This document shows, piece after piece, positions 10,506-22,002 of a stretch of DNA of 64,000 bases. The DNA lies in contig OZ234495.1 in the NCBI GenBank assembly GCA_965153455.1, positions 23,308,875-23,372,874 of the forward strand, written 5' to 3'. The notes under the pieces were generated by a model. It searched no databases. It was given only the letters and a program-made list of their open reading frames with translations, and had not been told where the DNA came from. Position numbers and translations under genes: made by a program. Each line of letters starts with the position of its first letter. Within the stretch, counting starts at the first letter, position 1. Source of the stretch: Sphagnum compactum (lineage: Eukaryota; Bryophyta; Sphagnopsida; Sphagnales).

Positions 10506-13500
10506 ATCTTCAAGTTTAGTATTCTCTGAGGGACGTGGGTATGTTTGCCTTGGGGCAGATTTGATTTATTATAAAATTATATTTATCATTTAAAAATTTT
10601 ACTGAGATGGTGGGGAGTAATTAGAATGTGGCCTTCTAAGATTGTATGGTTTGGGGACTTCTAAAAAGGTAATCCTTAAAAAATCTCTTTCCACCCCAAA
10701 ATGAAACATGTAGGGCAACTAAACATTTCCTACAAGGACATGAATGACAACCAAAATCAAAGGTCAGGTTCCTAGTGTGTTCTTTATGTGCTTCCATCAG
10801 GTTCCCAAGATGTTCCCAATAGCACCTTAGTTTTTGTCCCATACTATTTTGCCACATGTGAACTTCTATGTATAAAATTTCTTTGCAATTTGCTTGTTGT
10901 TTGCATGCAAACATGTAAAGTACTAGCTAGTTTATTAGGGCAACTCTTTGAAACAATTTCAAGGCACCTATTTGAATAATCTTATTTGCCATTATCTTTT
11001 CTTTTCACCTTGGGACAAGCCTATGATGCTATTACAGCATTTTGATGCCACTTTATTGGAATTAATTCCTCAAAATAGTGCAAAACTCCCTTTTCTAACA
11101 ACTATTGGCAATAATATGTGTTTTTTTTCATCCCTACACATAAGCCTAGACCCCTTATATTTGTGTATGTTTTCTACACTAATCCTCTAACCCTAGACTA
11201 TATATAAACAAGGTTTTAAAAAATAAAAGGGCCGATAAGTTGTGAGGCCCCTCAAAGCTCACCTTTTTTTTCTTGGTGATGGGCATCTTGATTGGCCAAT
11301 CACAAATATAATGTAATCAAGCTTTGAACAATCCTAAAATAGATATACTTTACCCTAAGGTCAATTACGTCATTAAATAATCCTCAAAATAGTGAAATGA
11401 AATTTTGTGAAAATATGAAGTTGGCATGTTGAAAATGATCATAATTATCATCGGCTACGTTCTGAATAATTTCATTACTCATATCATAATATTACACTAG
11501 ATGATGGAAACAAGTATAATTTCAAAATTTAAGAATGAATTCATTTTTTGAAAAAAAAATTATTTGTTTTATCAATGTGGAAACTGACTTTAGGTTATGA
11601 TATTATGGTCTCCTAATTTTTGGGCTGGCTATATTTGTAACAAAAATAGAACTTAGGCCACAAAATATGTGATAAAGGGAGGTGTTATTGAAAACATCTT
11701 GGGGAACATCTTGAGAACAACAAACCTTAAATCCAAAAATTTCTACACCCACCTTGTGTTAATTCCAATGATTGGATTAAGGTTTAGGGTTAAGTTTAGG
11801 GTTTAAAGATCACATATAAGTGCTGACAATGTGCTTCATGATAAGTAGTGTGTGTGAAATTACATTAGGATTAGCTAATTCAACCTTAATTTGACCAAGT
11901 GGTTAGTCAAAATCAACCTTTATTGCTAATTTTGCCATTAAACTTTTTTTTTCAAAACCCTATATATATTTTTCTCTAAACCTTAAAACATTAAAACTTA
12001 TTAACATCATTTTTTATAAAAAGAAAATTCATATCCAACATGTTTGAGGTCGTGTGTGGGGTGAAAAATGAACGTTTAGTTGTCAACTCGGCCAATCATC
12101 CATTTTTTTTGCACAATTTTTTTAAAAAAAGTTTCATTATATTGTGCTCTAGGTTGAATCTTTTTCATACTCTAATCCTTGGGGTGTCACATTACATTTG
12201 TAGCTAACTTTTGAATCTTAGAGGGATCCACCTTCTTTGTTACATGCATGGTGAGGAGAGGATAGCCTCGCATGATGTTGTGTGAAATATTTCACGATCA
12301 TTGCAAGAGATGCAAGATTTTATGTCTCGCGAAAATAGACCCATGTCCTTTTGTCCCCTACCCTGCAATCTTCGTGTCATCATGTTGACATTGTGTTATT
12401 AATCGATGGTGTCCGCAAATTAAAAGATATTGTCATCACCAGTTTCACATGTTGCTATTTCTCATGGGACTGAGATAGTCGTGACTTAGGCGAAGGATAC
12501 TTTTTGTCGTGATCAATTTTCGATGAACGTGTTTCTCCTTCTAGCTATAGAAGTGTTCAAATACTTTCACCAGCAAGTGGACGAGTTTTTTCATCGATGT
12601 GCCAACATGATGTGGGAAGTAAAAGGCATTGGAAGCCCTCATCTTTCAATTTTACACCACTTTATAGACAAAAAATGTCAATGACATTATAACATGTGTG
12701 GGTAGTTTCTAGTTTGAGACGTGATGTTATAATAGGTGAGGGTTCTTCTAAGCTAGGCATCCTTTTAGGAGGTCCTCCCCTTTCATTATTTGATATGCTT
12801 ATCGTGACAAGAGGGGGTTTGGGAACTTGATGTTCCCCTTGTGATTCACCCTCTTGGGTGGTTCTTTTGTCTTCTAAGACTTGGGTCCTTCCATTTTGTA
12901 CCTTGTTTTCCCCTTGTTTGGGTGCTTTGGTTTATTTATGATTGGCAGGTTTTCATCATTTTTCCCTCTTTTGTCCAACCTATTACCTTCAATGGCAGAG
13001 GTGACCCTAACACAAGGCCCACCCTACCAAGCTTGCCTTGGTAGTTTACAAGGGTGGTGTGTAGGGCCCATTCTCTAGCCACTTAAAAACCTGAATTAAT
13101 TTTCAGTTTGTTTTTGCAAGTTCTTTTACAAAGCACAAGCTGCTTGTTAGGTTACTAGAGACACCTTACAAATTATTATATTTTCCTCATCACACATTAC
13201 CTATCTATAATATGCCTCTTAGATGTTAGATTTCAAATGAAGTCATAGATATGGTAAAACCTCTGCAACTTTTTCTAGTGTATTTTGGAGGTACTCTCCC
13301 AAAGCATAATAGGTTGTGCACAAGAGGTGGGTGCTTTTAAAAACAAAATGCCTGTAGGAGTGGGCATTTAGATTTTCAAAATAATAATGCTCACTGCAAA
13401 GTAAAATTCAATTTTCCCTTGATACCCGCTGGGTATCAAAGGAAATTTTAATTAAAAATAAAAAGTTTCATCATTTTTTACAGTCAAGATTGTTTCAAGC

Positions 13501-13692
13501 ATATGAGTCTATGCATATATCGAGACATGAAAAAAATGCACCATTGGATTCAAAAAACATAGTGTAAAGAACATGTAGTGAAAAATTGAAGCATTCTGTA
13601 AACATATGAATGAGATTGAGCATCTAGGCAACTAGGCATAGCAAAACTTTGAATGTTCAAAAAAAGAAAATGTGAGGCATTACCCATGCAAT
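10506..13692. other. AT-rich interval, no gene recognised
   Basis: No coding region is supported. Telomere-like words (GGTTTAGGGTTAAGTTTAGGG) occur at 11777-11800. An inverted repeat with a 3-nt loop, TTGATACCC-GCT-GGGTATCAA, lies at about 13419-13440 and is flanked by further A/T pairing. Short open frames at 12841-13078 have no recognisable motif. Confidence 0.5.
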
Positions 13693-14032
13693 CGAGGCTC
13701 ACAACAAAGGATTACATAGCTATTCCATGCCTAAATTTCAATTCAAGCGTGACTAGAATCAATCCAATCTAACACTTCGAGGCTCACAACAAAGGATTAC
13801 ATAGCTATTCCATGCCTAAATTTCAATTCAAGCGTGACTAGAATCAATCCAATCTAACACTTCGAGGCTCACAACAAAGGATTACATAGCTATTCCATGC
13901 CTAAATTTCAATTCAAGTGTGACTAGAATCAATCCAATCTAACACTTCGAGGCTCACAACAAAGGATTACATAGCTATTCCATGCCTAAATTTCAATTCA
14001 AGTGTGACTAGAATCAATCCAATCTAACACTT
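13693..14032. repeat. 85-bp tandem repeat, 4 nearly identical copies
   Basis: The unit begins CGAGGCTCACAACAAAGGAT and recurs at 13693, 13778, 13863 and 13948. Copies differ by a single C-to-T change (AAGCGTGAC versus AAGTGTGAC) shared by the last two. Such uniformity means recent amplification or homogenisation. It lies about 0.9 kb upstream of the LEA-type gene. No open frame or spacer structure suggests a coding or CRISPR role. Confidence 0.95.
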
Positions 14033-14344
14033 CCAATGAATGAATGCTCATGTAATTTGGTGCTCAAAAAAAAATCCCACGTTGGATAGCAGCCAAGGGA
14101 AAAAAATCCCATGACCTGGCCTTATAGGTGTTTAGGGTAACACAATGAGAACTTTGGGAACACATTGGGAACAACAATCTGTACCTGGTAGGTTCCACAA
14201 GATGGAAATGAATTTTTTTTTCCAAAACAATTTTCCAAAAAAATTAAAAAAGCATTTCTTGTCATAAGTTAGTGCTCTGGAGTTTACACCAAATGCACCA
14301 ACAGAGCCAGCCAATGTGCCAAGTGTCTCATGATGACATGTGTG

Positions 14345-14418
14345 CATGCAGGTGTGTGTGTCTGCTATATTCAACGACACCTGGCATAACGCTCTTAGCT
14401 CCAACCAGCCACGTCATC
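14345..14418 (+). promoter_or_regulatory. Candidate RY and ABRE-like sites upstream of the LEA gene
   Basis: CATGCA (RY core, 14345-14350) and GCCACGTCATC (ACGT core, 14408-14418) lie 60 bp apart, about 0.5 kb upstream of the LEA start codon. RY and ACGT elements are the known pairing for ABI3/bZIP control of LEA genes. Each site is short enough to occur by chance, so this is only a suggestion. Confidence 0.3.
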
Positions 14419-14934
14419 AAAGTGTGCATGGATCATCTGCTGGGATTCTGAATCAGATTCACCACCAACCGCCACAAATTCCTCCAATTTCTTCCATCCC
14501 ACCAAATGGTCTCAGATAAATTCGTATACCCAAAGAGATTGAGATCTAGTAAGCTCCTGCTCTGGACCCCAAATCTTTGAAACAATAGTAGTGGATCAAA
14601 ATCGTGTTGTGGGTTGTTATGGTTTTCATCTTTGCATGAATCAATGTACTGTGGCTAGCAAGACTTCCTAATCCAGTTTTCTTGGGGCGTGGTTTGGGTT
14701 GGAGTTTAATTAGAGTGTGTTCCTTTCTTGGTGTTGTAAGAAAGGAATTTAATACATCTGTGAAGTAATCGACTTTGAAGTGGGAGATTTTGAGTTTTGT
14801 AAACAGCAAGGGGTTTTGTAAATCCAAGTGTAGGTTTGTGTTTCTTTGGGGGATTGGAACTTGGGTTGTCGCAAGAACTGTTTTGTGTGTGTGTGTTTTT
14901 CGAGTTCAGGTTGTGGTAGACAGCAGCAGTTATC

Positions 14935-16575
14935 ATGGAGGGACGGAGGCTGTTCCTGCTGTGCCTGATACTGGGCTTGGTATCCACATGTGCTTTGGTG
15001 TTGGCGAGCGAGACGGGAGAGCAGGCGACGAAGCATGCTGCAGAGAATGCCGATGCGGCTGCAGAGCATGCCAGTACCTGGGCAGGTTGGGCCAAGGAGA
15101 AGATCGTGGAGAAGCTCTCTACTCTCACTGATGTTACTGCTAGGTACAATAATTGATCCTATATCCTTCCTTTGAAAAGCGTCGTCCTTTGTACACTTGT
15201 TCTCTTGTTGAGCTCATTTGGCGAGAAGATGACAACAACCAACACCCATGAGAGAACCTTGAAACAAGAAGGAAAGATCATCTAGGCACACATGGTGAGA
15301 AACCGAGAAGGAGATACTCTAGGCAAGATTGATGTTCAGCACTAATTAATTTTCATTCATGAGGGCTTGCAGGAGAAAAAAGAAATACTTGAACCTATAG
15401 AGCCAAAATTTCAGAGAATTGAATTCTAGATCTTTCCCATGTAGGGGACAGTCCAAACCATTGAGATATCTCAATAACGTCACTAGCTAATAGAAGACTT
15501 AATGTGCTTATACATTACTGTCAAGATTCTGGGGAATTCAGATTGGGGCTGGCAGACCCCTTTCTTTTGCAAAGAAATGAACTATTTTGGCAAACATCTG
15601 CCCATTATCAGTTGTGGGTACTGCATATCATGTCTACACACATGATTCATGCTGTAATGGGTCCCTGCATGTGCATGCAGCCTTTTGGGCCCTTGCTATA
15701 GACATAGCTGAGAGTCCTCAACAATTTGTATGCTTCATGAATCCTTCTTAGCCCACATGGCTTGCTTGAAGCACAGCCACCAACAAGACTTTGGTCATGT
15801 GGGTTGTTTTGCTAAGAATCATGGTTGGCTATGAAGATCCAGAATGTTGGTCTTGTCTTCATAGTTTCCTTTAGTCTGTGACCCATTGTTTTACATTGAA
15901 GGCTGCTTTTGTGGACATGTGCATTGAACCAGGTCAGCTGAAGATGTGCACAACAACGTGAAGGATACAGCACAGTACACTACAGAGACAGCAGCTGATG
16001 CAGCAAGTGGAGCAGCAGACACCACCAAGAAGACCTATGATGTAACAACTGGCAAAGCCCAGGAGCTTGGAGGTGCAGCGTCTCAGAAGGCAAAAGATAC
16101 TGTGAATGCTGCTGCTGAGACAGGCAAGAGAACATATGAAGCAGCTGCACAGAGCAGCCAAGCTGCATTGGATACAGCAGTAGAAACAGCCAAACAAGCT
16201 TATGAGGTGGCTTTTGAGAAAGCTTTGGGAGTGATCAGAGCTGCAGCTGCGACAGGGAAGAAAACCACAGACAAAACTCAAGAAACTTCTGATGCAGTCA
16301 ACAAACAAGCCCAAGAGGCAGCAGAAGCAGCAGCTGCGAGAGCGAAGAGAGCTTATGAACTTGCCATTGAAAAAGCTCGGGAAGCTGCTCAAATCACATC
16401 TGGAACACTAGAGAAAACAGTTGATGCTACAACTGGCCAGGTTTATGAAACTTACGATGCCAGCAGCAAGCAAGCTCAGGCACAATATGCGGGAGCAAAA
16501 GATTCAGCATCAAAGATGACAGCAGAAACTGGTGAGAAACTGAAAAATCTGGCAGGCAAACATGAAGAATTGTAA
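14935..16575 (+). CDS. LEA group 3-like (LEA_4) protein with N-terminal signal peptide, two exons
   Basis: Exon 1 is 14935-15143 and exon 2 is 15933-16575. The donor is AG|GTACAA and the acceptor CCAG|G; the intron (789 bp) splits an Arg codon, and the frames join exactly to give 283 residues. Residues 1-24 (MEGRRLFLLCLILGLVSTC and ALVLA) form a hydrophobic signal peptide. The rest is a long Ala/Lys/Thr/Glu-rich, Cys-free, highly hydrophilic region. It has loose 11-mer repeats such as TAADAASGAADTTKKTYDV and AAAETGKRTYEAAAQSSQ, as in LEA_4 proteins that protect membranes and proteins during drying. The signal peptide implies entry to the secretory pathway rather than the cytosol. The exon 2 acceptor has a weak pyrimidine tract, but phase agreement supports it. 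A repeat array and candidate ABA-type sites lie upstream. Confidence 0.85.
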
Positions 16576-19355
16576 ATCTGGTATGAACAAAAACACATGA
16601 AATGTGACAGTTTCTTTTGCAAAATTTGTGCAAGAATGTTCCAATGCACTGTGGAATGTAGCTTGACAAAAGCTTGAGAATGTAACTCAAGCTGGGGCTG
16701 TGCACTTTCATGATGTGATGAGACTTTTCAAACAGGAAGCTGAGGAGGTTTAGGGTTTAGGTTCAAACTTCAGGAAAAGTTAGGAGTTTGTTCCCATGGG
16801 GAGGGAGAATCATCCTCTTTGAGTTTTGGTTGTTTTGAGGCACAAGTAGAGGCAGAAGTGGTGGTATTGTGGTTTATCAACAGGATGAGGTATATTTGTA
16901 TAGAGAGCTTTGAATGGTGAAGAGCAAATGTGGAAAATGTGCATGGATCATGATGTGGGTTTTGTTGATAAATCCATGATATGCATACATGGAAGTTACC
17001 TAGCCTACTAAGAAATTTCTACACCCAAGCTACTTTTGTGAGCATTTTGTTTTTTCCCTCTCAAGCATCATGAAATCACTGCAATTCAACACATCCTGGG
17101 GTGTGTTTGAACATGATTTGTTCCTGATTTCTTCTTTCTTCTTCTTCTTAAACATGGTTTCCAGATAGTTTTTATGGTTTTATACACCATAACTGTTAAT
17201 ATAGTTGATGATTCTAAACTTCTCCAAAATTTCCAAAGTGGGAGAAAGAATTAAAACAACCTCTCAAGACCTTCTCTACCACCAACTGATGGTAATCAAG
17301 ACCATTTTTGTTCTTTTTCTTAATTCTCAAGTGTAATTTTTGAAGTTGCTAAATATGCAATCGGTGCATTTTCTGACCCATTTAAAAACAAAATAGTCTA
17401 TTACAAATGCAAGGGCAGATTCTTGTGTTGCTCAAACAAGAACATTCAAAATTTTGTATTTATTGGTGCCATCAAAGTTTTGTATTTGTTGGTGCCAAAA
17501 AAAAATTAAATTGAGAGTTGGATATTGAAATAGATCTCCTTGCACTTGATGAACCACATAATGGCAAATAGCCTACTAATCTCTGTAATGGGAAACCACT
17601 TTCAACTGCCATTCAAAGAATTGAGGTACCTAATTTAGACAGTTTGAGAGACGAAGTATGTATCATAAGCAACTTAGAAACTTTGGCATATGCACTTGCA
17701 TAGGATTTATGGGCTGACATGTAACGTCATCTGCTTGGTAATCTACTGTATATTATAGAAAGAGACCACAGCAAATTAAACAACATTAAAGAAGCAAAAA
17801 GAAAACACATGGGTTGCAAACTTCGTGGGTGATCTTGGAGTTCTCTCATTCCCCAATTGTAAAATCCTCATACCTCAATATCCCATTTGGATGTTAACCC
17901 ACTTGTACTACTAATGATGTACCCAATTGTATCCACATGTCCTATACGTCTATATTGTATCCCTATATGTATATATCTTATACAAATATGAGGTATTTTT
18001 GTACCCACTATAACCCAATATTGACAAAACTCATCCATATACCTTGTGCAAGTTTAGAAGTACTTCTAAACCCATTACATCCATATACTATATAGCTTAA
18101 CGAGTAACCGCACACCTAATATGATCTTTGAGCACAATATTTCATGGATGATACTTATTTCATCCATTAAAAATTCATTTATGATTGACAAATTTTAATG
18201 GACAAAATGAAAATGTGAATGAACTATATTTGTGGATGAAATGAAATTGTAGATGATATTTCTTAAATGACTTTTATTTTATCCTAAAATAACGTGAAAA
18301 TTCATTCATGGAAGTTCATCCATCCATCCATGAAATTTTATCCATAAATTTTATCAATGAAGGTTCGTCCATTCATTCATGGATGATATTTGGATTCACG
18401 AATGTTGTTCCATGGATTTGTGCATTCATGAAATCTAGATGAATTTTAGTGAATAAGAAAACTCAAATTAATTTTTCATGTATGAAACTAATTTCATTTT
18501 GAAATAGCATGAAGTTTTATGCAAATGTTTTGTGTTCTTTACCCTTCCAACTTTCCTATTTCATTTCCCTTACATAAGGACTTTTCTCTTTTCTATATTT
18601 CTCAACTATCACAAACATGTTAAAAAGACATCCCAACACAATCTCCAGTCAATTGACTTTAATCTACACACTTGAAACCTCACAAAGATGATTAAAAATT
18701 TATGTCAAAATTTTTTCATAATGCCACATGTTAAATTTTAATAAATGGATGACAATTAATGGCATTAACATGACATCATGTGTGCAATTATAATGGAGTT
18801 GCATAGTAGTTGAAAATGAGTTGTTTTGATTAAATTGCAATTGAGTTACAATGAGTTACATCGTATATATAGTGTGTTGTAACTTTATAACTTGTCCCGT
18901 TAGCACTCACAATGTATAAATATAGTGACTTGCAAATGTCCTCTACAATTCAAAAATTGAGTTATAAGGCTAGTTGCTAAACACCCTTTTTTCTCATAGT
19001 GTTTTGGAAACAAAAAACCATTTATTTAAGCACCACTTGTTATGCAATTAATGTCAATGTATTTTTTCCATGAGAAGATTTTACCTTAAGGATTGAGAAA
19101 TATAAAACTTTGCACTTAAAAATATTAGCTAAATGTGCAGTGTTTATGTAAATTACTATTGAACAAGTTAGTAAGGCATTAACAATGACAAATCAACTTG
19201 CCAATATTTTGTAATCGACTACAAAATTCCAAAAATGTGGGTCGCTTTTGAGGATCTATGTGCCAACTCATTTGGATGAGATTTGATAACCTTGTATTTA
19301 TATGAAGAGGCAATTTTGGTCACATTCCTTCCATTACCTTGTCATGGATTGCCAA
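16576..19355. other. LEA 3' flank and AT-rich interval, no gene recognised
   Basis: The first few hundred bases are presumably the LEA 3' UTR. The rest is AT-rich. At 18150-18450 there is an irregular run of ATGGATGAA/TTCATCCAT-type words in both orientations, a low-complexity patch that could fold. No coding region or RNA gene is recognised. Confidence 0.5.
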
Positions 19356-19561
19356 TCATAAGAACCCATTGAATGGAACATTTCCTATAAGGACTTCATA
19401 ACATGTCATTGCAAAATTATACACATCCACTTTGTCAATGTATATGGGTTCCATTGAAAATAACTTCATGTCACCATCTTCCATGATGATAATGGAAATG
19501 GTTTGATTTCCCCCCTTTAGAAGTGCCAACTTTTTTTCTTTCAAGGCCTTCTTTTTGATAA
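19356..19561 (-). pseudogene. Protein kinase pseudogene, C-terminal segment (cut off by the retrotransposon)
   Basis: The minus-strand frame is open across the retrotransposon boundary and ends with YIDKVDVYNFAMTCYEVLIG and NVPFNGFL. This is kinase subdomain IX (DVYSFAM..YE.L.G..PF), which follows the activation segment found at 27804-28016. The two segments are separated only by the gypsy element at 19562-27342, so they are parts of one former gene. Confidence 0.8.
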
Positions 19562-20380
19562 TGACACGCTCCTAAGTCCCTTGTTGAACCCACTTGAGGG
19601 TTCAACTATGTAGAGTTGCGGAAAGTTGGGACTTGGGGGCCGCTCCCGACTTCCAGCACTAAAGAGGGGTAGAGGGGCGTGCTAGAAGTCCCGGGATTAG
19701 ACTAGGAAGAGGACAAGCGTTTCACCTACTCAAATCTGCATCAAAACCAACCCCAAGTTGGTTAGAACTCATTCTGCACCCTTTTGGTGTTGGAACAAGC
19801 CACGGGCTAACTCGGACTCACTTGACTCACCACGGCCCGGACTCGGGGGAAGCCATCACCTTCCCCCATATAGTATACTCTGCAGCTTTCCGCCAAGGCT
19901 ACATCCGAATGGCACTTTTTCCCGGGACTCCCAAGTTGGAGTCCCGAAATTGTCCCGGGTTGGAGTTCCAAAACTTTGGGAGCTCGTAGTTCCCAGCTCT
20001 GACCTCCGATTGGAGTGAGGTCTAAACCAAAGTTGTAGCCCTCTTCAAGAGCTTTCCAACGCCATGTTGCGCTCCTTTAGGCGACGTCGAGAAAGGGTCG
20101 ATTCCTGACTTTTAGTGGTCGGGAGTCAAACTGCCAATTTGACTCCCGGCCCTTCTTTTGCCCATAACTTGGGCTGTAGATGTCCAAATTGCCAATGCGA
20201 GGGCATTTTAGACATCTACACTTCAATACCTTTCCATTAATATAAAGAACACCCCAAGGCGAGGTGTTTTGACCCCCTGTAATTGCTTCTGAGTTTTCAG
20301 GAGTCCCGGAGGACTCCAACTTCCCACTTTTGGGAGTGTGGGCTTCACCCTCACACTTAGTTCAAAGTGGGGTTGCGACA
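19562..20380 (-). repeat. 3' LTR of the chromodomain gypsy element
   Basis: This is 819 bp, starting TGTCGCAACCCC and ending in CA as read on the minus strand. It is about 98 % identical by eye to 26524-27342. Differences include ACACG/ACGCG near its end and AATACC/AAGACC near 20226. Confidence 0.95.
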
Positions 20381-20392
20381 CTCTCCCCCACT
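20381..20392 (-). promoter_or_regulatory. Polypurine tract of the gypsy element
   Basis: Read on the minus strand, AGTGGGGGAGAG abuts the 3' LTR start TGTCGC. This is the expected position for the plus-strand DNA primer of an LTR retrotransposon. Confidence 0.75.
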
Positions 20393-20747
20393 AGAAGAAA
20401 AGGTCAATGTCCTCATTGACACTTAGAATTTTCTCTTACAATTGCAATTGCTTTCATTTGGATCCTTGGCCATTTTTGTCGACTTTTGCGGCTGGGACCT
20501 TGTCTTAAGCTAACTTAGGCGTCCCCAAGTTTCCAACACTTTCTTGACAAGTCCAAGAGGATCCTATAGAAAACCCTCTTCCCAAGCTTCGTCAAAAGAG
20601 GACTAAACTAGCCTAATTTGACGAAGCTCCTTATTTGGGAAGAATTTTTTCATTCTTCCCCTCATGAGGAACTTAAGTCAAGTCTACTCTTGACCTAAGC
20701 TACTTGACATGACTCCTTTCCCTATCTCGCACCTTGGTCACAACAAC

Positions 20748-21567
20748 TGTCGCAACCCCACTTTGTCCAAGTGCGGGGGTGAAGCCCAACACTTGGAAAA
20801 GTTGGAGGCTTGGAGTCCTCCGGGACTCCCAAATGTTCAGAGCTCAACAGCAAGGGCCAAAACACCTCGCATTACGGTGTTCTTGGCGTCATTGGAAAGG
20901 TCTTGAAACGTAGATATCGAAAATGGCCTCGCATTGGCCATTCGGACATCTACAGCCCAAGTTATGGGCAAAAGAAGGGCCGGGAGTCAAACTAACAGTT
21001 CGACTCCCGACCACTAAAAGTCGGGAATCGACCCTTTCCTGACGTCGCCTCAGGTAGTGCGACATGGCGTTGAAAAGATCTCGACGAGGGCTACAACCTT
21101 GGTTTAGACCTCGTTGCGATCGGACTCCAGAGTCGGGAGTTATGGCAACTCAAAGTTCCAGAAGTCCCGCCGGGATAGTTTCGGGACTCCATTTCGGGAG
21201 TCCCAACAAAATGTGCCATTTGGATGTAGCCTCCGTGGCGAGCTGCAGAGAATACTATATGGGGGAAGGTGGTGGCTTCCCCCGAGTTCGAGCCGTGGTG
21301 AGTCTTGTGTGTCCAAGTGCCCGTGGCTTGTCCCAACACCCAAGGGTGTCCCGAATGCTAAACTAACCTCCCGTGGTTGGTTTTTGGATACAGATTCACA
21401 CAAGCTAAGCTAGTCCCTCTTCCTAGTCTAATCCCTGGGCTCCCAACTCGACCCTCTACCCCTTTCTAGAGTTGGAAGCCGGGAGTGTGCCCTTCGGTCC
21501 CAACTTTCTGCAACTTCACATTGGTGAACCCTCAAGTGGGTTCACCCCGGGACCAAGGAGCGCGTCA
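20748..21567 (+). mobile_element. Solo LTR in opposite orientation, nested in the gypsy element
   Basis: This 820-bp segment starts TGTCGCAACCCCACTTTG and ends GAGCGCGTCA. It is related to the host element's LTRs but runs on the plus strand and is clearly more diverged. It is flanked by an exact 5-bp duplication ACAAC (20743-20747 and 21568-21572). The internal region of the second element is gone, as expected after recombination between its two LTRs. Confidence 0.92.
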
Positions 21568-21572
21568 ACAAC

Positions 21573-22002
21573 CAAGCCTTAACTAAAAGTTTGCTTATCA
21601 AGGTACGAGAAGCAACACTTGGGTCTTGCCAAAACCCAAGTCCCAAAATACACGATTAAAGTACGCGAGCGGGGTCATGACTTCCCGTGTTGGCCGCCAC
21701 TACCAACCAACCTTTTGGGATGCATTTAAAGCATGTGCATGTCCCCGCAAGCTCACCTTGCTTGCCTCCTTTTTTGGGGCCAAGTTTCCTTAACCCCAAA
21801 GCATGAGTCCGATTTTGATTTGGGCCTACGCAAGAAAGTTCCATTTGTCCAATGCCATTTTACAACCCTATTTGCACTTATACAAAAAATTTCGCGATGC
21901 AATCTCTTGGAAGTTTATAATTTTGCCTTTATTTCCTTTGCAACTTGATGTGGTACATTTTATGTGACACTCTGCCCCACTAAAAGAAAGGTGATGTCCT
22001 CA
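21573..22002 (-). other. 3' non-coding part of the gypsy element with a second polypurine-like tract
   Basis: Immediately after the polyprotein stop, the minus strand reads CTTTTAGTGGGGCAGAGTGTCACAT (given here as two overlapping words, AGTGGGGCAGAG and GAGTGTCACAT, at 21961-21982). This parallels the true tract and LTR start at 20370-20392. The following bases do not match the flanking LTRs. No gene is present. Confidence 0.55.

Noticed and set aside
13693-14032. Regular repeats suggesting a CRISPR array
   Set aside because: The 85-bp units are contiguous and nearly identical, with no variable spacers, in a plant nuclear context. It is a tandem repeat.
14706-15149. Minus-strand frames overlapping LEA exon 1
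   Set aside because: They are shadows of the signal-peptide exon, which has a good splice donor and matching phase to exon 2.
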